From positions 1,738-43,864 of IMG/VR virus record IMGVR_UViG_3300030102_007579: a stretch of DNA of 42,127 nucleotides; one strand, given 5' to 3'. Positions 16,356 to 24,977 of the stretch are shown one piece after another (the stretch's first letter is position 1; each line of letters begins with the position of its first letter). Source of the DNA: a virus. A program made the position numbers and the translations under genes. The notes beneath the pieces were generated by a model. The model worked only from the letters and a program-made list of their open reading frames with translations, searched no databases and was not told the origin of the DNA.

Positions 16356-19300
16356 TTATTTTCCTTTACAAGGTTCTTTTTCACTTATGCATCTGCCCAC
16401 ACTTTCACACCAATAATAACCAGGTTTACACAAACCTGAATCCTTAATATTAAGATATTCTAACTCACTAATTTTATCAGACTCCTCTACATATACATCA
16501 TCGGATAAATCCCTACCTGGTTCGTCCTCTGGGTCTGATTTTGATGGTTTAACTGGTCCACCACCTTCATCAATTACTACTTGGGTACAAAGTTTTACAC
16601 ATTCTTCAAATGAGGTAAATCTTCCATTTGGGTCTTCAAAACACAAACCATCTTTACAACTATATCTTATAGTTTGTATACCCTCATCACCTGTGTAATA
16701 AATACCACCACCAGGATTTGTAAATATGTTAATGTTTACATTATCTTCTAATTCATCTGGATTTCTTGGTCTACCACTAGGTCTGCCTTTTGGTTCTATA
16801 CCTCCTCTATCTTCTCCTTCTACATATGGTGGTTTTTTAGGTTCTGGACCACCTGGTCCTGCCGGTTTACCACCACTAGAAGATACTTCTTCACCACCAT
16901 AAAGTGTATTGGTTGCGGGTGTACTTAAAATTTGTGGTCTTAAATTATTTATAACTTGTTCTATGTAAAGATTGTCTGTTGCACAATCACCAACTAGATG
17001 AGCTCTACAATTATTATTTAGAGAAAAACAATATTCTTGTGCATTTTTTAAACAATCGTTACATTCTTTAGTTTCTAAATCGTGAAATATATTTGTTATA
17101 CCGTATATTGGGTCTAATTTTAAACTACTAGCTAGTTCTTGTCCACATTGACAGTAATATTTACATTTAGTACTATTTGATACTACTTCTGGTTCTGGAT
17201 TATAGTGAGAAAAAGCAGAAACAATGTTAACATCTTTTCCTTTTATATTTAATTTTCTATTTAAATTAACAACTTTCCAATCTGCTGGTGTAGTTTTATG
17301 TATAATATCGTAAGTACTAGCTACTTTTGTTCCAGAACAAGGTTTGTGGAAACCACAATCGGGTGTGATGACTATATAATGTAATAAAGTATTACCATAA
17401 TAATTTTTAAAATTATTAACTATAACATATGACTGGGACAATTGTGGAAAATTAAAATCACATTTTCCACCATATTCATGACTATTATAAGTCGGTATAT
17501 AAAATGAGAACAGACCATTTTCTTTCATACCGGTCATTTTAGAGTTGGATTTATCACTCAAAACATAGTCTTTGATTGTATTATTTTCAATCATTGTTTG
17601 CCAATTGTTAGATGGTTTTTCTGTGGTTATGTCCCAAACTAATTTATTGTCTGGTGCACTACTATCTAAGAAATTTAAACTACCAAAAGTGTTTGTGCTA
17701 ACAAAAGGTATTTTTATATTACCACATTCACTATCTGATAGATATAAACTACCATCTAGTTCTATAGTTCTTGTTATATCACCTACCTTATAATCAAATG
17801 GTAAAGATTTTTTAGTTGAGTCGAAGAATAATTTTTTACTAACAACACCATTTGATGCTTTAATACCTCTGTAGTATGGTGATTCAAGAGTATTACCACT
17901 CATATCTAATCTATGTCCAAAATTTATATCTATTGCTGTCGCACCACCAGTTAAGTAATAAAATCCACCTTTAGAAGTTGTGTTCCAAGCTGTTTCATAT
18001 TTTAACTGTATAGTTTGTCCGCTTATTAAATTTATTAAACCAGTATCCAATGTAACAGGTATTTGTTTATGGAATATTGTGGATGATGTCATAGAACTTA
18101 ACACACAACTATTTGTACCACTAGTTGTCATATCATTTTTGTCAACATCTAATGTTAGGTATGCATTTGCAAAACCGTCTGTTTGTCTACTTCTAACAAC
18201 CTTAAATTGTGTTAATGTTGTACCTGTGCCACCTGTAGAGGAACCACGTACTAATGAAGCTGTAAAGTTAAAGTTTAAAATACCTGTATTAGCTGGTGCA
18301 TCACCACAAATATATTTTTCTCTACCTGATTTACAATCTCTATATTTTTCACCAGCATTAAATTTAAAATCTGTATCGGTAGCCACTACTTCTTTTTCAC
18401 CGTCACCCGCTTGAATTATTGAGGTATTTATAAGTCTTTTTATTTCGTAATCGTTACTTGGATAATTTCCTGTAAAACCTGAAGGATATGCCTTTTCAAG
18501 ATATTCACACCATTGGCTGTCGGTATATTTTATATTTAAATAACCTTTATATATAAACCTATAAACACCACTGGTTATCGCTGAATAAGTTAAATAATTA
18601 TCCACATCTGTTTCATTAAAAATTAATGTACCATTATTCCTACCATAAGCTTGACTAAATGCGTAAGGTCTATACTCTAGAGTGGTATCCCCGATTAACT
18701 TCATTTTTGTTTGTCTTTCTATATTACTAATTGGTACGACCGTATTAGCTGTAAATGACGCTCCACTTAAATGTAAATCATAGGTTTTATTAGGTATATT
18801 TGCATCACCTGTAGTAGCAGTAAATCCTGTATATAATTCTTTTTCATCTTTTTTATCATATGTTGTAAAACAAAAATCAGTAACAGTATTTGCACTAATA
18901 GGTGCTATGGTATATAATGGGGTTAGAATATCATGTGCTTCTGGAGTGTGGTTTGCTCCAACCATTGCACCCTTTTCTGGGTGTACATGATAATAACCTA
19001 TATATTCTTCTCCACTTGGTAGAAGATATTCGTTTCCAGAAGTATATAGTCCTTTTTCGGAACCTATTTTTTGTGGTCCTACTACACACTCTTTACTAGG
19101 ACAAATAGTTATGGTGTTAATATCCCCATCAACCGTATAAGTAAATCTTATATCTGTAAAAGTATTTAAAGAACTTCTATTAACCCATTGAGAAATTCTA
19201 GAGTATGTTCTAGGAATGTTTTGTACTTGTCCTTGACTGTTAATTGTGGGATAAGTTTCAACACTACCTATTTGTTGGTTTTTTAATTTTTCACTGAATG

Positions 19301-20327
19301 CTTTTAGTTGTGTTTTTGTTGCAAATTTTAATGAGTAACATTTATCAGCATCCACAAAAAGTTCATTATTCTGTAATTCTTGTGCCCAGTTTAGTGGAAA
19401 AACGTATTTACCATTTTTAAATACTTTTCTACTTTCTTTAATTTCATTATTTTCTACAAACCTAGAAACATTATACGGTATTTCTATTAAATTATTACTA
19501 GGTAAATTTACATCTTCCAAATTAACGTTAGGTGTCAATGGATTTTCTACAGCATAAACTCTACTACTAATTAAATCTAATGTTTCAGGTAGACAATTTT
19601 GTGGTGTTAATTGTTTCTTGTAATCATATATTAATTCTCTATCAGCTAAATCTTTTGGGTGTAGGGTTAGGTAAGTTGTTTCTAATTTTATTTCCTGTGG
19701 TGGTGTGGTAATTTGTTTTACCGGTTCTATACTTATTATATCACCTTTTATTATTTTATTCTCATCTAAATTAACTTTAAAATCTAGTGAATGTACATAT
19801 TGCCCACAATTCTCTATGAACATATCCATATCAAAAGAAAGGTTATGTATTGTATTTTTTCTAAATGTAACACCTGGAATTATCATTTGTAATGCATGAG
19901 CCTTACCACCTACAATTTTACCAAATGATTTAATACTCCCACTATTTGGGTTTGTACTAAAATAGTTTCTATGACTTAGGAAAGCTCCTGCCATCCCTCC
20001 TTGTATTTTTTCAAACCCAAAATTACCTTTAGAATTTCTAAAAACTTCTAGTATTATAGGTGTTCTTTTTAAACCTATAAATTTATTTATATTATAGAAT
20101 TTTAATAATTTTTCATCAAAGTATAAAAATACTCTTTGTACACCATTTTTAACTTCTACTATAACATCTACTGGGTAATCAGTATTATAAATAAAATGAA
20201 AAGATGCTCTTTTGTTAATAATTTCAGAGGGCACTCTACTATTAACATTTCCAGACATGAAAAAAACAAATTTTATTTCATCACCTAAAACCCTTAAATC
20301 TACTTTTGTTCTATATACTTTTTCCAC
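16356..20327 (-). CDS. Giant tail protein with HxHP motif and Cys-rich C-terminus
   Basis: A 1323-residue protein starting at a GTG codon. Near residues 440-460 it has GYYHVHPEKGAMVGANHT followed by PEAHD, which resembles the His-x-His-Pro...Asp metal-binding motif of JAB/MPN (JAMM) peptidases but with Thr/His where Ser is expected, so activity is uncertain. From about residue 1070 it is Cys-rich, then Pro/Gly-rich, then carries one C4 module near 1219-1246 (CKDGLC ... FTSFEECVKLC) of the same type as those repeated in the 2651-residue protein. The extreme C-terminus (CKPGYYWCESVGRCI) is again Cys-rich. It is probably a structural tail or host-contact protein; a peptidase role is only possible. 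Confidence 0.7.
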   Translation of the reverse strand: MEKVYRTKVDLRVLGDEIKFVFFMSGNVNSRVPSEIINKRASFHFIYNTDYPVDVIVEVKNGVQRVFLYFDEKLLKFYNINKFIGLKRTPIILEVFRNSKGNFGFEKIQGGMAGAFLSHRNYFSTNPNSGSIKSFGKIVGGKAHALQMIIPGVTFRKNTIHNLSFDMDMFIENCGQYVHSLDFKVNLDENKIIKGDIISIEPVKQITTPPQEIKLETTYLTLHPKDLADRELIYDYKKQLTPQNCLPETLDLISSRVYAVENPLTPNVNLEDVNLPSNNLIEIPYNVSRFVENNEIKESRKVFKNGKYVFPLNWAQELQNNELFVDADKCYSLKFATKTQLKAFSEKLKNQQIGSVETYPTINSQGQVQNIPRTYSRISQWVNRSSLNTFTDIRFTYTVDGDINTITICPSKECVVGPQKIGSEKGLYTSGNEYLLPSGEEYIGYYHVHPEKGAMVGANHTPEAHDILTPLYTIAPISANTVTDFCFTTYDKKDEKELYTGFTATTGDANIPNKTYDLHLSGASFTANTVVPISNIERQTKMKLIGDTTLEYRPYAFSQAYGRNNGTLIFNETDVDNYLTYSAITSGVYRFIYKGYLNIKYTDSQWCEYLEKAYPSGFTGNYPSNDYEIKRLINTSIIQAGDGEKEVVATDTDFKFNAGEKYRDCKSGREKYICGDAPANTGILNFNFTASLVRGSSTGGTGTTLTQFKVVRSRQTDGFANAYLTLDVDKNDMTTSGTNSCVLSSMTSSTIFHKQIPVTLDTGLINLISGQTIQLKYETAWNTTSKGGFYYLTGGATAIDINFGHRLDMSGNTLESPYYRGIKASNGVVSKKLFFDSTKKSLPFDYKVGDITRTIELDGSLYLSDSECGNIKIPFVSTNTFGSLNFLDSSAPDNKLVWDITTEKPSNNWQTMIENNTIKDYVLSDKSNSKMTGMKENGLFSFYIPTYNSHEYGGKCDFNFPQLSQSYVIVNNFKNYYGNTLLHYIVITPDCGFHKPCSGTKVASTYDIIHKTTPADWKVVNLNRKLNIKGKDVNIVSAFSHYNPEPEVVSNSTKCKYYCQCGQELASSLKLDPIYGITNIFHDLETKECNDCLKNAQEYCFSLNNNCRAHLVGDCATDNLYIEQVINNLRPQILSTPATNTLYGGEEVSSSGGKPAGPGGPEPKKPPYVEGEDRGGIEPKGRPSGRPRNPDELEDNVNINIFTNPGGGIYYTGDEGIQTIRYSCKDGLCFEDPNGRFTSFEECVKLCTQVVIDEGGGPVKPSKSDPEDEPGRDLSDDVYVEESDKISELEYLNIKDSGLCKPGYYWCESVGRCISEKEPCKGK

Positions 20328-20338
20328 TATATTATTAT

Positions 20339-23300
20339 TTAATATCCTCCACCACCACCGCCTGAGGAACCTCCACCACCATAAGAACCACCTCCTCCAC
20401 CACTAGATGAAGAACCAGCACTTGATGTACCACCCATACTAGATGAATAACTAGTTGTGGAAGGTGTACTTATCCCCGCTGCACCACCACCAGATGGTGA
20501 TGATGATGTAGTAGTCGGTGCCGATGGGGTTGTAGGACTATCACTACTATTTAAATTATAGGTTTTTAACCAACTCAATCCTTTAGTGCCAAATTCTTTT
20601 AAACCATATATACATAAAAGATTATTCGTACTACCTTGTTTTGTAAAGGTTGGTTTTGATTGAAATTTTCTTTTATTAGTGTTAAATTCTTGAGCTAGTA
20701 TTTTTGCTTCTTTAACCACTAATTGACTTCCTGAAATTAAAGACCTTTCATTTATATCATAAGATGAGGCGTATGTTGATACTGGATTAGTTGTGTTACC
20801 TGTAAGTATGTTATTATAATAAGTTGTATTTTCTTGGGGAGCTGCAGGAGGAGCGTTAAAACTCATCATTCTTGCCTGAAATTGAGGTGCTGGGAATGAT
20901 GTATATCCTGTTGGATTTACTGTGAATTGACCTGTATGAATACTACTAAGTGGTGTACCGGACATTGAGTAACATCTATAAACAAACTTGTCTCTATGAA
21001 AATCTGAATTTTCTACTTTAACACCACTAGTCCATAAAGTGGTAGCTGGCACCATTTGTTCAATTATTCTTATCCAGTAATCCCCCATAGATTGAGCATA
21101 ATCCACCATTTTGGTGTAAGTATACTTATTATTATCACCACAACTTTGGTTTAAATAATCTAAATACATCTGTTGTAACACGGGATACCCACCTGTTTTA
21201 CCATCATTAATGGTCATTCTATTCTTAACGTCAATAAAATATTTCCAAAAATTATCTCTAAATAATTTAAAGTCTAATTTTTTAGCGTTTATTTGTGGGT
21301 TAGTAGCATCCCAAGTACCTCCACTTGTTGGGTATGGTGGTGGTAATGTTCCACCACTAAACATACAATTATAAAGACTAGATTGTCTCCAAACATCGTA
21401 TGTTAATCCTTGTCCTATGTTTAGGTTTAAATCAACATTTTTAACATTTAGAATTAGTTTTTCATTACTAGTTTGGTAATAAGCACTTCTCCAGTACCTA
21501 TCATTAAAACTATATTTTCTCGTTTCATTCTCCGCAATACATTTATTGTTTTGGAACATTTCAATGTACCTAATTCTACCCATAAGCATTTTTCTCCATT
21601 TCGGGTGTGTCTGTGCTGCGGTTAACTCTTCAAATTTTTCAATTAATTTTTCTTTTTGACTCTGTAATTGTCCACAATTAAATCTAAATACCTTATTTTT
21701 AAAACCTGTTTGTTCAAAATTACCAGAAGGTGCAAAAATACCAATGTCAGCTTCTATATCTGGTCTATATATATTTTGTCCTATTTCTACCCAAGATTTT
21801 TTATCATCTATAATTCTTTCTAAACTATATCCTAAATACATGTGTGGGAATCTTCTAAATCTGTCTAGATAAGGAGCTTTTGGGTCATTTGAAAATTGTC
21901 CTGTTGTCCAAAATCCACCCCATGTAAATTCTCTAAATTTAGTTACAACGTTAGGATTACAACCACTTAGCGTTGAGTCTTGTTGGTTTATAATTAAGTC
22001 TGATTTATGTTCTTCAGTTCTTTCGAACCAACCAGCTCCTCTTTGGAAATAGAAATTATCTGTTATCCTGGGAACTTTAGGGTAACCTTCACTAGTTATA
22101 GGGTAATCGCTAAGTGTGAATGGGTGTGTTGTTGTACCAGTAACATATGTAAAAGATGAAAATGGTATACTATATTTAATTGTTTTTGTTTCGTAGGTAC
22201 CACCTGAAATAAATGACCAATTATCATAAAATTTATTTATGTTTATTTTAGCATCTGCTAAAACTACATACTCATTAAATTCAACTAAAGCTTCAGGTGC
22301 TCCTAATAATCCAAGTAAAAACTCTATAGATTTTCTAGTTCCTTTCGACTTAAATAGATATCCAGTATTAAGTAATATTCTTCTATACAACTCAATATCT
22401 AGTTCTGCTGGTGTCATACTAACACTAGTCCCTGAATATTCTGGAACAGAAACTCCTAATACATTATTCAAAAAAGTATTATTATTTAAAGTATTTGGTG
22501 TCGACCAACCTAAAGTTCTAGCAAAGTTTTTAATTAATTCATTAGGTATATTATTTTTACCATCATATGTTACATTAGTCATGTAAGCTATACCGTCAAC
22601 AAATAATTTTATATCATCGAAGCTTCTTCCATATATTTGTAAAGTTTTTTCTACTTTTTGGTCGGAGGTGTCAAATTCTTTAAGTACTGGTGATGTTAAA
22701 AATCTAGATACTAAATTAGTTTTTTGTATATCTAATTCTTGACCTAAATCTGATAATTCAGTTAAATAATTAGTGTATGCATTTGTACTAACATCAATAT
22801 TAATAGCATCTTGTTTAGGCCAAGTAACTAAATTATCACTATAGAAAGTTCCACCCATACTAGATTCTTTTATAAGCCTAAAATTAGCTGTATACTCTGG
22901 AGTAACTTCTCTATTCATTAAAAATCTTTCTACATAATCAAAATTTTTGAATACGTCGTCACTTTCTAATTTGTTAGGTTTTACAAAAAAAGTATCTGTT
23001 GTACTAGTATTGTTTATAAATGGGTTACCCTCTACTGTAAAAGTTAAAAATCCTGTGGTTACTGTTTGGGGTTTAAAGTCTATTATCTTATACTCTAGTG
23101 CATTTATTTCTCCTCCTAAAGTTAAAACATAATTTTTATATTCCGTAGTTAGATTTCTTAATTTTGATACTGTACCATCAGCAACTTTAATTAGAGTATC
23201 TGAGCCATACCCAAACATTTCTAAATTATTTAAAATTTGTTCTTTACTAATAGGTGTATTTAATAACTCTCCGTTTGATGTGAATTCTATAACAAATGGA

Positions 23301-23785
23301 TTTGATATATGGTCTACATTAACATTAAATGTAGTTTGATTCGTACCTATGTCGTAATTTATATTATAAGCTGTAGTATTTCCACTTTGGTTTAATGAAT
23401 TTACACCGTCAATAAATAAAGCTGCTGGAAAAAAATTAATTATATTTTGAGTTGCAACACTTAATCTCTTTTTTAATGAGCCGTATAAAACTAATTCAGC
23501 TATATTACTAGTATCAGTATTTATGTATACTTGGTAATTATTTTTCGCAAAAGATTGTGCTGTTTTTAAATCACTAAAATCTAAAGATTCCAATGTAATT
23601 GGTTTAGAGAAACCTTCTAAAACTTGGTTAGTGGCTACACTTCTAGTATATTCTTGACTTATAGAAAAATTACCCATGGTCATCTGTGATGAACCATCGG
23701 TTATTTGATTACCAACTAAATTATCACTAAAGGTATCTCCTCCGTGTCCTGGTGCTGGTGGATATCTAAATCTATTACTAGCCAT
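20339..23785 (-). CDS. Large baseplate/tail protein with Ser/Gly tail ending GGGY
   Basis: An 1148-residue protein I cannot assign to a named family. The N-terminal half contains globular, mixed alpha/beta sequence, including IELYRRILLNTGYLFKSKG then RKSIEFLLGLLGAP (about residues 464-497), a pattern reminiscent of phage tail proteins such as P2 gpI-type components, though weak. The last about 70 residues are low complexity (Ser, Thr, Gly, Pro) ending in a run of Gly and a terminal Tyr. The protein upstream (302 residues) is 6 bases away, and the GTG-started gene follows after 11 bases. Baseplate or tail-hub structural roles are likely. Confidence 0.7.
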   Translation of the reverse strand: MASNRFRYPPAPGHGGDTFSDNLVGNQITDGSSQMTMGNFSISQEYTRSVATNQVLEGFSKPITLESLDFSDLKTAQSFAKNNYQVYINTDTSNIAELVLYGSLKKRLSVATQNIINFFPAALFIDGVNSLNQSGNTTAYNINYDIGTNQTTFNVNVDHISNPFVIEFTSNGELLNTPISKEQILNNLEMFGYGSDTLIKVADGTVSKLRNLTTEYKNYVLTLGGEINALEYKIIDFKPQTVTTGFLTFTVEGNPFINNTSTTDTFFVKPNKLESDDVFKNFDYVERFLMNREVTPEYTANFRLIKESSMGGTFYSDNLVTWPKQDAINIDVSTNAYTNYLTELSDLGQELDIQKTNLVSRFLTSPVLKEFDTSDQKVEKTLQIYGRSFDDIKLFVDGIAYMTNVTYDGKNNIPNELIKNFARTLGWSTPNTLNNNTFLNNVLGVSVPEYSGTSVSMTPAELDIELYRRILLNTGYLFKSKGTRKSIEFLLGLLGAPEALVEFNEYVVLADAKININKFYDNWSFISGGTYETKTIKYSIPFSSFTYVTGTTTHPFTLSDYPITSEGYPKVPRITDNFYFQRGAGWFERTEEHKSDLIINQQDSTLSGCNPNVVTKFREFTWGGFWTTGQFSNDPKAPYLDRFRRFPHMYLGYSLERIIDDKKSWVEIGQNIYRPDIEADIGIFAPSGNFEQTGFKNKVFRFNCGQLQSQKEKLIEKFEELTAAQTHPKWRKMLMGRIRYIEMFQNNKCIAENETRKYSFNDRYWRSAYYQTSNEKLILNVKNVDLNLNIGQGLTYDVWRQSSLYNCMFSGGTLPPPYPTSGGTWDATNPQINAKKLDFKLFRDNFWKYFIDVKNRMTINDGKTGGYPVLQQMYLDYLNQSCGDNNKYTYTKMVDYAQSMGDYWIRIIEQMVPATTLWTSGVKVENSDFHRDKFVYRCYSMSGTPLSSIHTGQFTVNPTGYTSFPAPQFQARMMSFNAPPAAPQENTTYYNNILTGNTTNPVSTYASSYDINERSLISGSQLVVKEAKILAQEFNTNKRKFQSKPTFTKQGSTNNLLCIYGLKEFGTKGLSWLKTYNLNSSDSPTTPSAPTTTSSSPSGGGAAGISTPSTTSYSSSMGGTSSAGSSSSGGGGGSYGGGGSSGGGGGGY

Positions 23786-23791
23786 AAGTTG

Positions 23792-24700
23792 TTAAACGTT
23801 TATTGTACTAAATGTCTTACTAAAATCTATATTGTTACCCCTATTTGCTCTAATTTCGTATAATTGGTCATTAAATTGGTCTCTGACTTCATATAAATCG
23901 TACTGTTGATAGATATTTTGATTAAAGTCATAAAGGGTATAGATTCCGTCGTCTATCGATTTAGATTGATTACCGTATAATGCAATTGCTAAAGTATCAA
24001 AGTCATGGTCTACCATTTCTACATCTAAAACAATAGGGTTAAAGAAAGTATTTGTAATTATAACATTTTGGCCTGGTTGTCCTATAAATGGAATCGCGTT
24101 AGGATTATTAGAAGGTGCACTAGTTGGTGTTAGTGTACAAAATATTAAATTTGTTTCGGTATTAGTGTAGACGTATCTAGGTGCTATTTGATTTGGGTTT
24201 GTTAGATTTGCTGCTACTGGTTCACAATAAAAATTAGATGTTACTATTCTAAAAAAGTTATGTATTTTTTCTCCATTTGCTTGTAAATATTCTATTCTAT
24301 AACCAACTAGAGAATGTGGTTTAAATCTACTTCTATATGCTGCTGGTACATTATTTAAATCAAATACCAGTCCTTTTACGTTTGGTAGTGATGCCAATAT
24401 ACCACAATCTATTATAGTGGTTCTTATTTCTACTGGTCTTATATAGATTGTATAGATACCTTTTGCGGCAAAAACATTAGATGGTAATTGTAAATCATAT
24501 AAACCACCTAAAATTTCAACACCATTTTGTCCACCAGTATTGTTTTGGTGATAGTGAGGTGTAAGTAGGGTGGTAGCTGGTAATTGTGAGACCACAAAAT
24601 TAGAAGTAGCATCCCTACTAGGGGTGTAGTGTACAATAATTTGTACATCATCTGGAAGTACGTCAGCTGGTCTTTTTATTCCGTATGCTCCTAATGCCAT
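23792..24700 (-). CDS. Putative baseplate/tail protein (302 aa)
   Basis: An unrecognised 302-residue protein. It begins ALGAYGIKRPADVLPDDVQI, then alternates beta-like segments (GIYTIYIRPVEIRTTIID, LIFCTLTPT, PIVLDVEMVDHDFDTLAIAL). Only three Cys are present, unlike its giant neighbours. It is 3 bases from a 73-residue gene and 6 bases from the 1148-residue gene, so all three are probably one translational unit. It has no signal peptide, membrane segment or catalytic motif. The placement among baseplate genes is the only functional clue; a connector between baseplate and fibre would fit. Confidence 0.7.
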   Translation of the reverse strand: MALGAYGIKRPADVLPDDVQIIVHYTPSRDATSNFVVSQLPATTLLTPHYHQNNTGGQNGVEILGGLYDLQLPSNVFAAKGIYTIYIRPVEIRTTIIDCGILASLPNVKGLVFDLNNVPAAYRSRFKPHSLVGYRIEYLQANGEKIHNFFRIVTSNFYCEPVAANLTNPNQIAPRYVYTNTETNLIFCTLTPTSAPSNNPNAIPFIGQPGQNVIITNTFFNPIVLDVEMVDHDFDTLAIALYGNQSKSIDDGIYTLYDFNQNIYQQYDLYEVRDQFNDQLYEIRANRGNNIDFSKTFSTINV

Positions 24701-24703
24701 CTT

Positions 24704-24925
24704 TTAAGGTTGTTTATTTATTTTATAAAACCCATATCCATGTAACTCTAATTCACCTAAATTTGGTGTTTGTCCTAATCTTTGGGGTCTTTCAAAGACA
24801 GTTATTTTTCCTCTTTCAATAAATATATTAGACCTAGTTTCTGGTCTTTCACAAACATTCATTAAAACTTCCTCTTTTGTTAAAGGAGGTATGCAACCAT
24901 TTCTAAAAATTTTTTTAAATCCCAT
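24704..24925 (-). CDS. Small tail-region protein (73 aa)
   Basis: A 73-residue, basic protein of unknown function (begins GFKKIFRNGCIPPLTKEEVL). Its ATG follows a 52-base spacer, the clearest break between the 2651-residue gene and the next block, and its stop is only 3 bases from the 302-residue gene. Segments FIERGKITVFERPQR and LGELELHGYGFYKINKQP look like beta strands. The small size and its place at the head of a gene group suggest an adaptor or a chaperone, which is speculation. Confidence 0.6.
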   Translation of the reverse strand: MGFKKIFRNGCIPPLTKEEVLMNVCERPETRSNIFIERGKITVFERPQRLGQTPNLGELELHGYGFYKINKQP

Positions 24926-24938
24926 CTATCATTTTATT

Positions 24939-24945
24939 ATAAATA
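24939..24945 (-). promoter_or_regulatory. TATTTAT motif before 73-aa gene
   Basis: On the gene strand the spacer reads GATATTTATAATAAAATG followed by ATAG and the ATG at 24925, so the TATTTAT core lies 13 bases upstream of the start. It matches cores at 12746-12752, 39051-39057 and 41423-41429. No hairpin with a T-run is evident in this spacer. Confidence 0.35.
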
Positions 24946-24977
24946 TCTAATTAATAATTTCTAGTATTTCATTTTAT

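Noticed and set aside
17980-18414. Plus-strand open frame of 144 codons
   Set aside because: It is antisense to the 1323-residue tail protein, which has consistent protein-like sequence across the interval.
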